From Archilochus colubris (Eukaryota > Chordata > Aves > Apodiformes > Trochilidae): a DNA stretch of 64,000 bases. Below the pieces are notes generated by a model, which saw only the letters and a list, made by a program, of their open reading frames with translations, was not told the DNA's origin and did no database searches. Positions within the stretch are counted from its first letter, which is position 1. Each line of letters opens with the position of its first letter. The position numbers and the translations under genes are program-made. The stretch lies in NCBI GenBank assembly GCA_023079485.1, contig CM041089.1, forward strand, positions 12,849,001 to 12,913,000, read 5' to 3'. Positions 34,203-47,931 of the stretch are shown piece after piece.

Positions 34203-36556
34203 GTTTTGGGACAGAGACACCTGTCCAAGGCCACCCACCAGAAATTAAAAGCCAGCTGTTCAACCCCAGTGAGATACAGAACTGCTCAGTGCTGAGCTGA
34301 TCAGAGCAGTAGCAGCTACAAGATGCTAAGGGGGAGAGCTAATGGTGCTGGAGTGGGTTTGGACAGCTGGACTTTTCAGCCAAGGTGTTTGGCACCAGCA
34401 CAGTTCCTATCTACCACCACTTTTTAGATGCAGCACTTCAGAATAACCCTAAAATAAAAGGAACAAAGTGCATCGACTTTCAAGTTACCTCAAGGATCCT
34501 CAGGTGCCTTTTCAAAACCTGGACAGTTTTGTCTGTCTTCTCAGACCAAGAAGGGTGATAATAAAAAAGTTCTGGCTTATTTAAGATGTTTATCCCTGTG
34601 GTTGGGGCTAGAAGCTTCAGTTTCTGGAAGTTTTGTTTCTGTTTCACCAAAACATCTTCCCCTAGTTCATATGTAATAAACAGAGACATTTTTGCCCTTG
34701 TTGCCATCCCAATTCCACCTACTTCACCCATCTCCTTCAAGCCCAGACTGCTGCAATTAGAAGAGAAATCACAGGCAGTGTTTTAATTGGCCCCCAAATA
34801 CGTGGCACATTGAAATCTCTTGTGATAACACAGAGAATGTAATGAGTACCCTTGATGATTTTTTTTTCTTCAGGATGAGTATGTATAGCTTAATTTCATC
34901 TCCCAAAGAAAACACCTGAAGTGATTTTAAAATGAGGGTAATGCTTTTTCACAATAACCAGGTGAGTGATGGGAAAATTAAAGCATTTAATTGTTGATTT
35001 TTGGATAGGCTTTAAATAGTGAAAGTATCATGTTAGATAACGTTTCATTAATAAGAACTGATGTATGTGTAATTTGGCCAAAGAAAGGTGGCAGAGTTGT
35101 TCCAGGAGCAAAAATCTACCATTATACACAATCAAATACAGTATTTTTAAGAGAATTATTTAGTAAAAGGAAGAGATAACAAAATGTACAGAATCCCAAA
35201 CTGGCAAATGGAGAAAAAAGGATGGGAGGAGTATTTAAACATAGGAGGTAAAGCTCAAATCATAACAAAAGCTGTTTGAATAAACATATTAGAGAGCTAA
35301 AAATATATAAGATAACTAAGGAGGCCAATATTAGAAGTCTAAAAAAAGTTGTAATCAAAGTAGGGAAGAACTAAAAGGCAGGATTATGGCCAGTTTTGGA
35401 AAATCTGGGTGCCTCATGGGGGGATCTCAAATGATCCTGGTTTTCATTTGGCTGGTGCTTTCCTCGTGCCAATATCCATCTTTAGTGGGGGGTTCAGGCT
35501 GGGCTCATCCAAACACAGGCACTAAATATTGCTGATTAGGTATGGAAAACTTGCCCTAACTTGTTTTTGTGCTGTTTAATATGGAGGGGGAAGAAAAAAA
35601 AAAATCAAATGAAACTGTGTTGAATGGGGCTGTGGAGAGGCAGCAGCTCTGGGGTGAGCAGAGAAACTCACAGGTTATAGAGGAACAGGATAGGGATTGA
35701 GAAGCTGGGCTGGGATGAAGGATGGGCTAAAAAAGGGATCCAATCTGATCTGCCTTGGCACCTTCCTATGGCACAGCCACCCTCAAGTGAGCAACTCCTG
35801 AGGTCCTGACTAACATCTGAAATATTTCTCCAGCAGCAGCTTGCAGCATGTGTCTACCTGCCAAAGGGCACATTGCATGATTCCTCTATACAAAATACCT
35901 GGTTAAATCCTCCCCCTGCATCCGAGGATATCAGCAGAGATGGTGGGGGCTTTTTCAACAGCTCAGTGAACAAGTTCTGCTCATCATCTCTACCCCATAA
36001 ACAGCATGGAATAGGTGCCTCAACTAGGGGCAAACTCATGGAGCTAACAATTCCAAAATACACCACAAAGTAAATATCATCCTAAACTTTCCTTACAGTA
36101 CCATACAGAGAGGTTCAAGCAGTAACACCCACCCCCTAAGAGGTGTCCCTCCATCCTCCTTGGGAACAGCTTCCAAGAGGGGGGTACTCACCCAGGACGT
36201 GATCTTTTCCAAGGCTCCTTGGAGGGAACGAGGTGAACAGGGTCAGGAAAGGAGCAGTGGGGGGAAGAGGAGCTTTATATAGGGGGCTATTCCTTCCTAA
36301 ATTGCTGACCATCCCACACCTGAGCATCCCTGATCTAGCAAAGGGCACAGCAGTGCCCAGGGGCTCAGTTACGAGCCAGGTGCATACACTTTGCAATCTG
36401 ATTACACTTCTTAGCTTTTTCCACCCAGCCCCCCGCCACCTCCCCCCTCAAATATAGAGCTGAGCAGCTCCATTTTGTAACAAAAATCCTGTGATTTTCA
36501 TCTGTTCCTGTGGGTTCAGAAACTGTGACTCTCAGGAAAGGGATCACCAGACCAGC

Positions 36557-36584
36557 ATGGGTCACAAATAATGGGTCACAAATA
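36557..36584 (+). repeat. Exact 14-base tandem duplication
   Basis: ATGGGTCACAAATA occurs twice head to tail. Each unit contains GGGTCA, a nuclear-receptor half-site, giving two direct half-sites eight bases apart. Replication slippage is the simplest origin. Confidence 0.95.
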
Positions 36585-38344
36585 ATACCAATGCTGCCAC
36601 TTGAAGCATCTGAGGCTTCCCAGTTCATAGCATAAATAACATGAATTTCCAGCCATTGCATGCTATCTAGTGGTGAATTGGTGTGGCAGGCAGGTTTCCT
36701 GGGGGACATCAACCTTCATCCTCTGATTTGTCTAAAGAGAAGAACACTAAGCCTGGCTCAGCTCCTCCTGCATCCCCTCAGTACTTTTTTCAGCTCCAGC
36801 AGTGGGTACACCAGGCAGGAAGGAACTGGGGGAACTGGCACTGTACTGGAGGAACAGTGCATTTGTGCAGTCTCAGTGAAGCTTCACTGGGAAAATAGAA
36901 AATGCCTTTTTATTTTACCTGTGAGCAGTGGATGTGTTGGAGAGGAGGCAGAAGGCAGCTGGAGGAGAAACAGTCCCTTTTGTTTTGGTTACCTAACAGG
37001 AGCTGTCAGCATGTTTGGAACTTTCTATCCTAACCTTCAATAAAGCTGGAAGTGCCCCCAAGACTGTCAAAATAAGTCCAGGAAAAACTATCATCTGGAT
37101 AGTCCTCATGTCTGGCTTTTTTGCTTAGTGTAAGAGAACACAGTTTGCTATAGGTAGGGTCCAGCATTTGAGATAAGTGTGTGACAAAAAGTCCATCTTT
37201 TATACTTGGATTTATCAAATATCTCAAGCAAAGATTTTCAGGGGGAAAAAAAATGACAGAGGCTGCTGAGAGGAGTGATTGGCATCACCCCTGCTCTGTG
37301 TGGAGAACAGGAATGATGTCCTAGCTAACCAACCCCTCTGTATGTTCTGAAGAAATACAGATTATTCTCCTGGAAAACCCCATTTTCCCGTGCACAGCTG
37401 GCTTTGGAGGGATCCTATCCCTGTCAGCTGGTTACTCAGCAGCTTCTTGAGAACCCAAAACTGGTATTAGTCCATAAAATACTTTCTCGTGGTCTTTTCC
37501 TGGTGACAAGAGCTTAGAAGGCATTGACTGGACACTTCTATTTTAAGTTACAGTTCAATAGGCAGATAATTCTTCTAAACATGTGGAAGGATGTTAACCA
37601 ACAGAGAAGTGAGACATTCTTATGGGTAGCTTATTCTCCAGTTAGAAACTGGAGAGTTTTGTATGATATTTTTAATTTTTTTTCCTTAATACAAGCCATG
37701 TTATACTGCAGAGATGATGGACAACAGTCTGACCCCTCCTGCCCAATTAGTCTTTTTCTGTAGAGAGGTTTTGCAGTCTGGAACCTGATCCATTCACCAT
37801 CATCTGCTGGAATTTACTCTGTATTAAGTGTTCTCTTTTGCAGAGCCTTCCACGAGCTTCACTGGCACAGTGAAACTGTTGCCCTAAAATCCAGACTGAA
37901 AACCCTTTCCAGCAATCATCTCTTCAAGTAATTTTACTGCAAGAATGATCTTGTCCAGCTCTCTTCTCTCATGCTCCCCTAGAAAACACAGAGCCAAATG
38001 TGTGCTGATGGAATTCATCCCAATCCAAGCTGCACTTCAGATCTGTCCAGTGGGTTTATCCCACAGTGCAAGTGATGTGCATCTGCTCACTTCATAAAAT
38101 CCTTCTCCATTCCTGGAATTGGGAAACAAACTCCATCCTTTCCTGGAATACCTGTATTGGTAGGCTTATTCAATGACTTTAAAGAAATAACCTTCATTTT
38201 GGTTACTAAGCAACTTATTCCTCCACAACAGGGTAAACCCCATCCCTTTTTCTGGTGGTTTTCTTGTTTAGGTGCAGGGGTCACCTTGTTGTAACGTGTT
38301 GGTTATGACAACTGGCCACAACCAGAGCAAAACTGTCATTCTTC

Positions 38345-38379
38345 TTTTTTTTTTTTTTTTTTTTTTTCTTTTTTTTTTT
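38345..38379 (+). repeat. Poly-T tract (T23, C, T11)
   Basis: Long interrupted homopolymer, prone to length variation and assembly error. Confidence 0.95.
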
Positions 38380-39083
38380 GGGTATATTAATTAAAGCCAG
38401 GCTTTTGATCAGTGTTTTAGACATAATAAGCACTTACCAGCCTCTGCAGGCCAAGAGTGGGAGGATGCAGGAACCTAAACTCCTCCTGCAGGTAAAAATC
38501 TGTCCCAGACCCTGTCTGATACTGCCCAGGTAAATGTCACTGAGTCAAATACAAAATCTAAGGTAAAACAAAGGCTTCTACAATTCAGAACAGATTTTAT
38601 TCTGAGTGTAGGCTTGGCTCCACGCTTTCTAAAGCAATTGAAGACACTTGCTCTGCACATCTTGTTTTCTGCTCCTTGCCTGGATCACAGAGTGCTGTAA
38701 TCCATAGTTCTGCTTCAACTTGCTGCTTCATTATCCAGTATCAACACCAACAGCACCCCAGTCCAACAGCAGATGTAGCCATGAAGAGTTAGTTACCAGT
38801 TCCTAAACATTTTGTCCCCCTGCCTCCCCTCTTTCCTCCCCCAATTATTGCTCTTTTCCTTACCCAGCCTGGCTTGTATCACGTGAATGGCATCTCATGT
38901 CGGGGGACACCCCCTCAGATGCTCAGTCACACAGATGTCAGACTTTAGGAGAGCATTTAGAGTGTCACAATAATATAATAATTAAACATAATACCAGTGA
39001 CAAGCCCAATCCAAACCTCTCTTCGTGTGAGGGGAGCTGCATGAAATCCACCCCCACTTCATGGAATGAGCTGCAGGAGATCA

Positions 39084-39667
39084 GTGTGGCCAGCAGGTCC
39101 AGGGAAGGGATTCTGCCCCTGTGCTCAGCCCTGGGGAGGCCACAACTTGAGTCCTGTGTCCAGTTCTGGGCCACTCAGCCCCTCAGGAAGGAGATTGAGG
39201 TGCTGGAGCAGGTCCAAAGGAGGCAACTGGGCTGGTGAAGGGACTCGAGCACAGATCCTGTGAGGAGAGGCTGAGGGAGCTGGGGGTGTTGAGGCTGGAG
39301 AAGAGGAGGCTCAGGGGAGACCTCATCACTCTCTACAACTCCCTGAAAGGAGGTTGGAGCCAGGGGGGGGTTGGGCTCTTTTCCCAGGCAACTCTCAGCA
39401 AGACAAGAGGGCAGGGTCTCAAGTTGTGCCAGGGGAGGTTTAGGTTGGAGATGAGAAAGAATTTCTTTCTGGAGAGGGTGATCAGGCATTGGAATGGGCT
39501 GCCCAGGGAAGTAGTGGATTCTCCGTGTCTGGAGATATTTCAAAAGAGCCTGGATGTGGCACTGAGTGCCATGGGCTGGGAACTGCAGTGGTAGTGGATC
39601 AAGGACTGGACTTGATGATCTCTGAGGTCCCTTCCAACCCAGCCAATTCTATGATTCTATGATTCTA
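39084..39667 (+). mobile_element. 5'-truncated CR1 LINE, young subfamily
   Basis: Plus-strand CR1 of about 580 bp, nearly identical to the copies at 1-540 and 7643-8184. It begins within ORF2 (GTGGCCAGCAGGTCCAGGGA) and ends in three ATTCTATGA-type units. The open frames inside it are transposon-derived and short. Confidence 0.95.
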
Positions 39668-42600
39668 GGTGTAACTAAGGAGTAAGAGGATGCTGGCTGC
39701 AGCCATGGAGGGGATGCAGTTCAGGCTCTTGGGTTGCTTTTCAGAAACACAGAAAGAGCACTTTGGGGTCCAAGTTTTGCAGCACTCTCTGATGGTTCTG
39801 CAGAAAACTGCCTCAAACCCATCCCCTACAGTTCCACTCTTGCAGAGTGGTGTTACATGCAGGTTCTGAAAGCACCTGTGTGGGTTGTGAAGGACCTAAA
39901 AGTGCTGTCTGGCTGCTGGTGTCGGCTAGAGAGGGACTAAAGATGCTTGAACCTGGAGGTTGGACCCCAGCCCAGAGTGCAGCTGGAAAGGGTGGCAGTG
40001 GCATTGCTGTGCAGCTTTACAGACCATAGAGGCTACTTTGCTGCAGACATTGACTACAGTAAAACACACACAAATTGTATGTTTCAAACATGACTGGGTT
40101 TAAAGGGTTCCTGGAGAAGTAATGCAAAGCTGCAAGTCGGGATAGGATATTGTTGGGACTTGCTGAAGTGCTCAATATAAACTGTAACATGCAAGCCATT
40201 AAAATGAAGATATTTGGCATTCACAGTCACACATATGGGCCTTTCAAAACCATTCTTCTGGTTTGGCAGCTCCTACAGTCCTTGAATGATGCACAACCTC
40301 CTTTTATATGATCCTGTAAGATGCTTTTGCAAAGTTGGCTTTTTTATTTTTTTATTTTTTTTAAAAAAAACCTGTGGAGAATAAATCTGATTAAAAAACA
40401 CAGATCTGCCCTGAGAGAAAGTGTGGAAACCTACTTCATTTGCATGATTGCTTTGGCAAATCCTAGCTGATATCTGCTTTGTGTTTGGGGTTTCATGTGG
40501 CAGCCTCTAGATGCACAGATCTGGAAGCAGCCTTGATTGAAGCAGCCCTGAGTCTGTCTTTGGAAACGAAATGTCAGCTCTGTCCAAGGCTGGGGACACT
40601 TTCTGTGCTGATAAGCAACTCCTCTGAGTGGCCAAACTGATCCATCTCCCACTCTGACAGTGCCATTGTCTAACCTGACTGTTGAGTGAGGCTTTAAGGC
40701 TAAGCAGAGGATAAAACCCTACAATTGACCATGTCCAATGACTGCCTCCATCATGTGACATTTCCTCCATGTACATAAAGGCATAATTGACACTTTGGAC
40801 CTTGCAGATGTTTTGCAATTCATTTGGTTCCCACAAAGATACCAGAAACTAAGTCTCGTGAACTGGCAGCACTGTGTTTTCCTCTGAACAAGTTCTTATC
40901 TCTAAAACGTATTTAGATGCAAATCACATCCACATCCCATGGCCTCCCTTGTTTTGTTTTGCTTTTACCTCTAAACAGCCTGTGCCATTATTTTTTTTTT
41001 TTTTAAAGTATCAAAATATTCAGCTGTTCCTGAAAAAAATGAGTACCTTTCACTTCTTAGCAAGCTTCCTATATGGATGGCAGTATATTCCTCTGCACTC
41101 TGCTTTATGCTTCCTTAATTTAATTTGCCTTTCTTCAGTGATCCTTTCCAAAGGGAAACTTCTTGGCTGAGAAGCCATTTGCTTCTTGCCAGAAGCAGAT
41201 GCTCTGGGTCACTGCTTGGCTTCACCTGGGTCTCAGAGGTCCAGACAAAGCTGTAGAACCATGGCCAAGTGTTGCCCTCCAGCAGTACAGATGTCTTAGT
41301 ACAAACCTACCAGAATGATGGCCTCTCCATGTACCTAAGCCAAGTTTGTCTTCTGTAGCTTGTCCTTCCTCACTTTAAAATGGGAAAGATGGTAATTCCC
41401 TCCTGATTTGGTTGAGATTTTTTTCCTATCAGCAGCTTTGGCTTTCACAGCAAAAGCCTCCCTTGTGCTAAGCCTTACCAGCACAGCTTTTCCCACCCTT
41501 ACTTGCTCCTAAATAGCTGTCCTGAAGGCAAGGAAAGGCAAGGGTATTGCTGGATGCCTTCTCTGCCTGCTTTACCTTCCTCACTCTGGGTTTAGCTGGG
41601 GCAAGAAAGTGGGAACAACTTCTTCCCAGAGGAGAAATAAAAAATAGCCCCTTTGAAAAGCCCTTCTTAGGCAATAATTCCTTCTAGAAATGAAGTGAGG
41701 GCTGTGATGTCCTTCCATATTGTGTCTCTGCTTCACATTTCTTTAAATAATGATCAACTCTTATAAATATAGGTAAAACTTTTTGTTCTCTGGTGGTGGT
41801 GGTGGTGGGGATGTCCTCAGTCACCTGGAGCAGTCCCCTGCCTTTGCAGGCAATCATAGCCTATGATGTCTTTCACAAATCAACCAAGTGACATCTTAAA
41901 GCTGGGAGTTTTGGTCTCCCATATTGACACTGGGGTGCCAGGGCAGGAAAACCCTTCTCTGATGTTTAGAAACCTTCAGGAAGGTTTTCATAGACAGCTT
42001 AGGAAGCTGTTTGTGTGGGGTAACATTGGCCTTTGGGTGAAACAGCCCTTCTTTCTGTACATATTTATGGAGAGCAACTTTTGCTTTGCTAGGTTAGACA
42101 GGGAAACCCCTAATGCAGCCTCTGACTGCCCTCATTACCCTTCTTCTGCTCCATCCCACTTTCAGGAAAATTTGATCCCACTGCAGTAACCACACAACAG
42201 CCCAGCCCTGTGGCTGCAGCTTCCATGATTTCTAAAGAAACCTCTCACCTGATACCATCCTGAGACCCAGGGTGCCTTTTGCAGGAGGGAGCTGCCTGCT
42301 CTGCTTTGCTTGCAGTTGTCCTCATGCTCTGAAGCTGGAGAGATGCTGAAGGACCTCAGGGTGCAGCACCTCATCTCTGAGGTGGGCAGAGGGGAGGCAG
42401 AAAAGGCTACAAGGTGGGGAGAAGGGTTGCAGGACTCAGACCCAGTTTCCAGCCCATGTGATCCAAGGTGTGGACCTTTTCTACCCTCTCAAACCCCCCA
42501 AGCCCAGGTGTTTTGTCTGTGCCTTCCCAGCTGGCCCCATCCTCTTGGCCAGGATGGGGGCTTTGCACCTAGAGAGGTAACACAGAGGCAGTGGTGGAAC

Positions 42601-44440
42601 AAATTGCTGAGAACTTGCAATGCTTAGGTAAAGAAAAAAAAAAAAAGGAACTCTGTCCAACTCTGTAACAAAGTGAGGATATTTCCAGCCCCCTTCCTCC
42701 TTGGTGTTGAAAGCTGCCAAGCAAAACAGAGCTAAGCAAGCCCTGACCATCAGCAGCTCCAGCTCCTCTTGCACGGGCAATCAAGTGTGGGCTCTGCTCT
42801 TATGGTCACATAAAAGCTCCAGCATGGGGTGAAGGAAATGCACTGACTGCCATGGCACACCTAAGGAACAGGTCAGGGGTAAAACAAGCTGCAAGTCCAA
42901 ACTGAATTGTATCAGAATATTCAAAACCAGTCTTTGGGCTCAGGGTTACACCTCATGGTCAGTTGCTGCCACCAACTCTCATTTTTATAAAACAAAGGCT
43001 GTTTGATGCTGGGAAAAACCCTAATTTTTTTTTTTCCCTGTTTTTTTCATAGTAGATATGAAACATTTCAGGTCAATACATCTTTTGTTTTAAACTGCTG
43101 TATTGTCATATATTTATATATTTAAAATATTTCTTTGAACATAAAATCTTCATCAAGTTATAAAGAAGTGACACCACAATATCAATAGATCTATATGCTG
43201 CTACTGTTATTTGGTACACAGCTACAGAGCCTCTCTTAACTGCTATTGCTGGTTCTCTAATACTTGACAGTAACCTGAGAGAGGATGCAAAGTTTTTTTA
43301 AAAAGTTACTCACACCTTGCCTGAAGCCTGCAGTTCAGCACATTTGTGCTTAAGACATTGTTGGTATTTCCTTCCTTGAGTGTTTTAAATACTTATTTAA
43401 ACCTCATGCCTGATGTTTTAATTTTTTAAACACATCTTTTTAACTCCATTGCATGAACAAGTCTACTCTGTGCAGATACAAGAAGAATCTGGGGGCATTT
43501 TGGGTGGCTGCAACAATTAGTTGCCCAAGGGAGTTAACACTGGGATATAATTGTTCTGCAACAAAGTAAAGGATTTGGTGAGACTTATGTCTTTTACTGG
43601 TGGAGAAAACATCTTTCTTACTATTTCTGTTTGCTGATTAACTTTCTGACTTTTAGGTAGCTAAAACTGAATTTCAGAGTACTATGCATGGTTAATGTGC
43701 TAGGTCATGGTTATAGGTGAGACCTTGGCTCTTTAAATAAGTGGAGAATATCAGCACCCAAAAACTAAGTTGACTTTGTAAGAAACCCCTTAGAAATCCA
43801 AAAGGAAGGCAAAATAACTATTTTTTTTTTCTTTCCAAATAGTTCCCAGCAAGGAAAAAAATCCAGAGTCAGCGAGCAGAGCTACTTCTTCAAGGCTGAC
43901 TTACCTATGAAGGCTTGAAGTCATTTGTTTTGGTCTGGATTAAAAGATGCAAGCCCCTAAAAGAAACCTGAAGCAGCCAAATAAAAAAAATATTCACCTC
44001 AGTGCTTCCTGGATACCCTGGCTTTTGCAAAAGCTTGTCCAACCACAACCTAAATAATTCAAACCATCGTTGTCAGGCAGCAGCAGAGCCCTCCTCAATA
44101 GGCACTTGCCTTATCACTCTCCAGCAGATGCTTTAGCCAAGCATTGGATATTGAAAACATAAATAATGAAACAAAATTTGGAGACAATGGTTTCTGGGCT
44201 GGGGGACAAAATACTGATGGATATTGTCAGTCTCGGAGTAACCAAGCAGCAAAAGCTCAAGTGACAACAATAGGGAGGAGAAGAATAGGGACAAGTGAGG
44301 AGCCCGGAATCTCAATAAGGCCTGGAGCTGCACATGCTGCTGTTACCCTAGAAACTAACCTCTCCCCTGAAGAGGTTTGCTGGGGCATTGTCCAGGGGAC
44401 ACAAGATGTGTCATACACCAGATGGTCGTGTGCTGTATAA
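39668..44440. other. Intergenic, no gene recognised
   Basis: AT-rich spacer, with a GGT trinucleotide run at about 41793-41810 and T/A runs at 40345-40370 and 43025-43046. No supported exon. Confidence 0.5.
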
Positions 44441-44850
44441 CTCAGTTATCTGAGCAGTGGAGTGGAGGAATGCACAGAGCAGAGCGCTCCGGAGGGCCGC
44501 CCAGGGCACCATCTGTTCTTTCAGACCCAAGGCACTGCTTTGCCTTTGGCTTTTTCTTTTTTTTTTTTTTTTTTTCCCCTCTCCTTCCAAGAAAAGAGGG
44601 GGAAAACAAAATTAAAATGATTCACCATTCAGAAGGGAAAAAAAAAACAAGAAGAAGAAAAAAAAAAAGCTTAATACAGTTGCCGTATCTAGCTTTCATT
44701 TGGCTAATTTTATCCCTGGGTTTTATGTCAGGTGAATTGCTTTTTTACGCCTGGGAGAGCAGCAATTATTTCTCTCTCAGGAGTCTATCATTTATAAATA
44801 AAACCCCTTTGAGACCTCATCGGTCATTTACCATCTGAAAACCCCCAAAT
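44440..44850. promoter_or_regulatory. Candidate conserved non-coding block
   Basis: Complex AT-rich sequence at about 44665-44850 with homeodomain-type AATT sites and an AT-rich TTTATAAATAAA stretch, preceded by T-rich (44551-44575) and A/G-rich tracts. It resembles developmental conserved non-coding DNA in texture. No alignment was possible. Confidence 0.25.
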
Positions 44851-47800
44851 GCTTTTAGCCATATGTTCTCCAAAATCTCCTCTCTCTCCTCCTCAAAGCT
44901 CCTTGTGAAGGTTTCAGCAACCCGGGGGGATAAAAAAAAAAAAAAAAAAAGGCATTTTTCTTTTCCAGGAATTGTTCTCCTCTTCAGCTGGGAAGGGGGG
45001 AAGGAGGAAAACAAAAAAGCCAGAGTTGCAGTGATGGTCTGAAGGAAGGAAATGTTAATCACAGGCTGTGCAGTGCCAAGGAGCAGTGAGTAACATGCCT
45101 GCGAGGTCCAGGCACCAGGAAACATCCCAGGGGCCCATTCCAAGTGCCACCAGAACCAGCTTAAAAGTTTGCTGCTTTCTGCTGGCTTTGGATGGAGCCC
45201 CAGATCAGCTTGTGGGAGTGGGAGAACGCAATGGGAATTCAGGTCCAGGACATTTGAGAGGTATTAAGGTTTAATGCTTGGGTCCAGGTAAAAGTGATGT
45301 TCAGGTTGAAAGAGGCAGGGACAGAAAGGTGTGTGCCTGGGTCAGTATTTTTTGCTAAATGACAGCACCTGTCTTCTGAGTGCACCTTTCTGCTCCCTCT
45401 TCTGGTTTCTGTCCCACTGCTCTTTCAGGGGCTTCCCCCCAACACGCAGCACAGGAGAGAAAATAAATGGGAAAAACCCCATTTCCTTGATTTCCAGCTA
45501 AGAGAAATATTTGTAACCATTTAAACAAATGTGTGACTTAAAATCCCCCCTATAATGGCTGCAAGGGAGCACACGAAGTACTGGCTGGGAGTCTGCAGCA
45601 CGGGCAGGGGAGGGTTGCAGCTCTTGTCATTCAGATTTTAAAAGAGAAATTATGATTAAAATGATGTTGCAGCTTGCAGAAAACTCCTTCGTGTGGCTAC
45701 AATCAGTCCTCCCGTGGGTTATTCTTACCTGGTGGTTCCCAAAAGGGATCTGAAGAGCATGCACCCCTCTGCCCATCAAACCTGCATCCAGTGTTTTGAG
45801 ACTCAAGGGAAATCTAGGGAAAAGGATGGACTCAAAGCAGAAATTCTACATGCAAAGTAAAAGACAAGGATGCAAAAAGAGTTAAATCTGAATCACATTT
45901 ATAGATGGGTCATTTAATAACCCCATTAGGCAATCATTAAAACTACCAAATTATTAGGCAATGTTTAAACAACAGTCCCATAAGATAGCACCTCACAAGC
46001 TGCCTGTAATCCCAGCACTTCATATGTGCTCACTGTTCCTACAGCACTGGCAGTGTCTGTAACATCTCTAACACATGGATCTCTGTGGAATGATGATCAC
46101 TACACTCCTAAGGATATGACATTCAGAACAACTGGTAAGTGAGCTTACTTTCCTCTTTGCTTCTTATTTTTAATTTATTTATAAGATTGCCAGCTCAGAG
46201 ATCCATGGACTTCAGCACAGCTGGCTTTAAAGGCTGTGTGAAACACACAGGCACAGGGTGCTTGGAGTTCAGCACTCCCAGACTTGGGAAATGATGGCAA
46301 GAAAAATCTCCAAAGATTTGTCTGCTCACCCCCGCCAGGGATTTGCCCCTCTCTGATCCCAGAGAGCTCCCTGGAAGCTGCCTAACCCATTTTCTGCACC
46401 TGGCCGAGTGATTGCCCAGCAACTTGGCGGGGTCGTGGAAGCTTTATTTCCTTTGTTCCATGGGTGTTTGCCACGGGGAGCCAAGCCTGGATTAACCCAG
46501 CCTAAATCCCTGGGCAGCTCGCCAGGGCGATGCTCGCTCGGAAGCAGAGGCAGCTCCAAGATGGTTTCAAGACCGGCTTTACAGCTCAGCTCTTCTTAGG
46601 CACAAATCCACAGGGAGAAAGCATAAAGCCTCACGTCAGGCCCCCTGGGAAGCCTCTCCAGCCCATGTGGGAATGATGGGAAGTTCTTTCGGGACAGCCC
46701 TTCCCCAGCAGCCACGTAGACAGCTTCTCACTGGACACCACGCCGCGGTTCATAACTCTCCTGCACAGCACTTGGGATTTCTCTGTTGCAGCCCCAAGCA
46801 TTTTGTCATCTTAGCTTTTAGGCTGCTGCCATTGGGAGCACCATAACCACTGTTTTCCACCATCTTTCAATATTGGATCCAAAGATAAAGTGGACCAGAC
46901 CTTGCTGAAGCCATCAAATCCCAAGCGCTTGTCTCCTTCGTTCTCCAAGGTCACCTTCTGCTCCAAAGGGAGAGGTTTCATCTCTTCCAGACCTCTGGGC
47001 TTGGGTGGGGAGAAAAGACTTTTCTAGTTCCTGTGGAAACAAGGTTAATGCACCCACACTGGGTTTGTTTTGCCTCCCTCTAGTAACTTTTGAACCTGTC
47101 AGCCTTGTTCAGCTCAACTTGAAAGAAGGGGACGGGGCTACAAAATAATTAAGTTCTTACCAATTCTGTGAAAATAGACCCTGAGGTAGAAGGGAGAGGA
47201 GCTTGGTATCAACATCCTGGTCAGAGAAAGGCTGAGCGTGAATGGACATATCATTTGGCACCAGGGGAATGACAAAGAAGACAAACCTGCTCTACACCAC
47301 AACCACAAATCAAAAATTTGTGCTTTGTAGGCATCAGATGTAGCCCAGGGACAACACAGAAGAAAAGCTCACAGAATTACATGTTATTTTCAAGTTGAAC
47401 ACAACAACTTTTGGTTAATGCATCCTGGGAGCAAACCCAGGATCTGGGTTCTGCCAGGTTCTGCCCAGGCCTCCAATAAGGGTGATTTTTGGATGGATAT
47501 AGTCCAACCAACACATCAAGAAAGTGAAATTATCTCTTGTGTGTCGTGTTGGCTATGCCAGACCATTGTCAATGAGATTGGTTTCTGGACAGAAAATGTA
47601 AATATGGTCTTGGGAACAAACAGGTAGGAATGGATGTATTTGCTGGTAACACAACAGCTCCAGAAATACATTGTCCTGGATGCTTTCAGCAAGGGCTACT
47701 GCTCACACCCTTTCCCCAAAGCCATCCCAGCTGATTAATCCTGGTTTTTCTCTTTTCTTTCCCTAGTAAAGAATCAGAAGATTTCTAGTCCTGTATTACA

Positions 47801-47925
47801 AATAAGGCATCCATACACTCTACAGGGCTAAGAGAAAAAACAAAAGCAAAGCCAGCAACTCTCCTGTGTGCATCAGGTGCCTTGATTTTAGAAGAACCAA
47901 AAGACATGGCACTCTTGTCCTGTAT
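44851..47925. other. Intergenic before the KCNQ1 3' end
   Basis: Includes an A19 tract at 44932-44950 and a small CpG-containing patch at about 46400-46760 with an RFX X-box-like ATTGCCCAGCAAC at about 46412-46424. No coding exon is recognised. Confidence 0.45.
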
Positions 47926-47931
47926 TTTATT
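47926..47931 (-). terminator. KCNQ1: Candidate KCNQ1 polyadenylation signal
   Basis: The first canonical AATAAA on the minus strand after the KCNQ1 stop codon (TTTATT on the plus strand). It would give a 3' UTR of about 1.9 kb. TATAAA variants closer to the stop (about 49005 and 49060) could be used instead. Confidence 0.4.

Larger units (their letters stand above)
34203..39083. other. Intergenic, no gene recognised
   Basis: AT-rich spacer. Notable simple features are a 14-base tandem duplication at 36557-36584 and a T23-C-T11 region at 38345-38379. No supported exon or RNA gene. Confidence 0.5.
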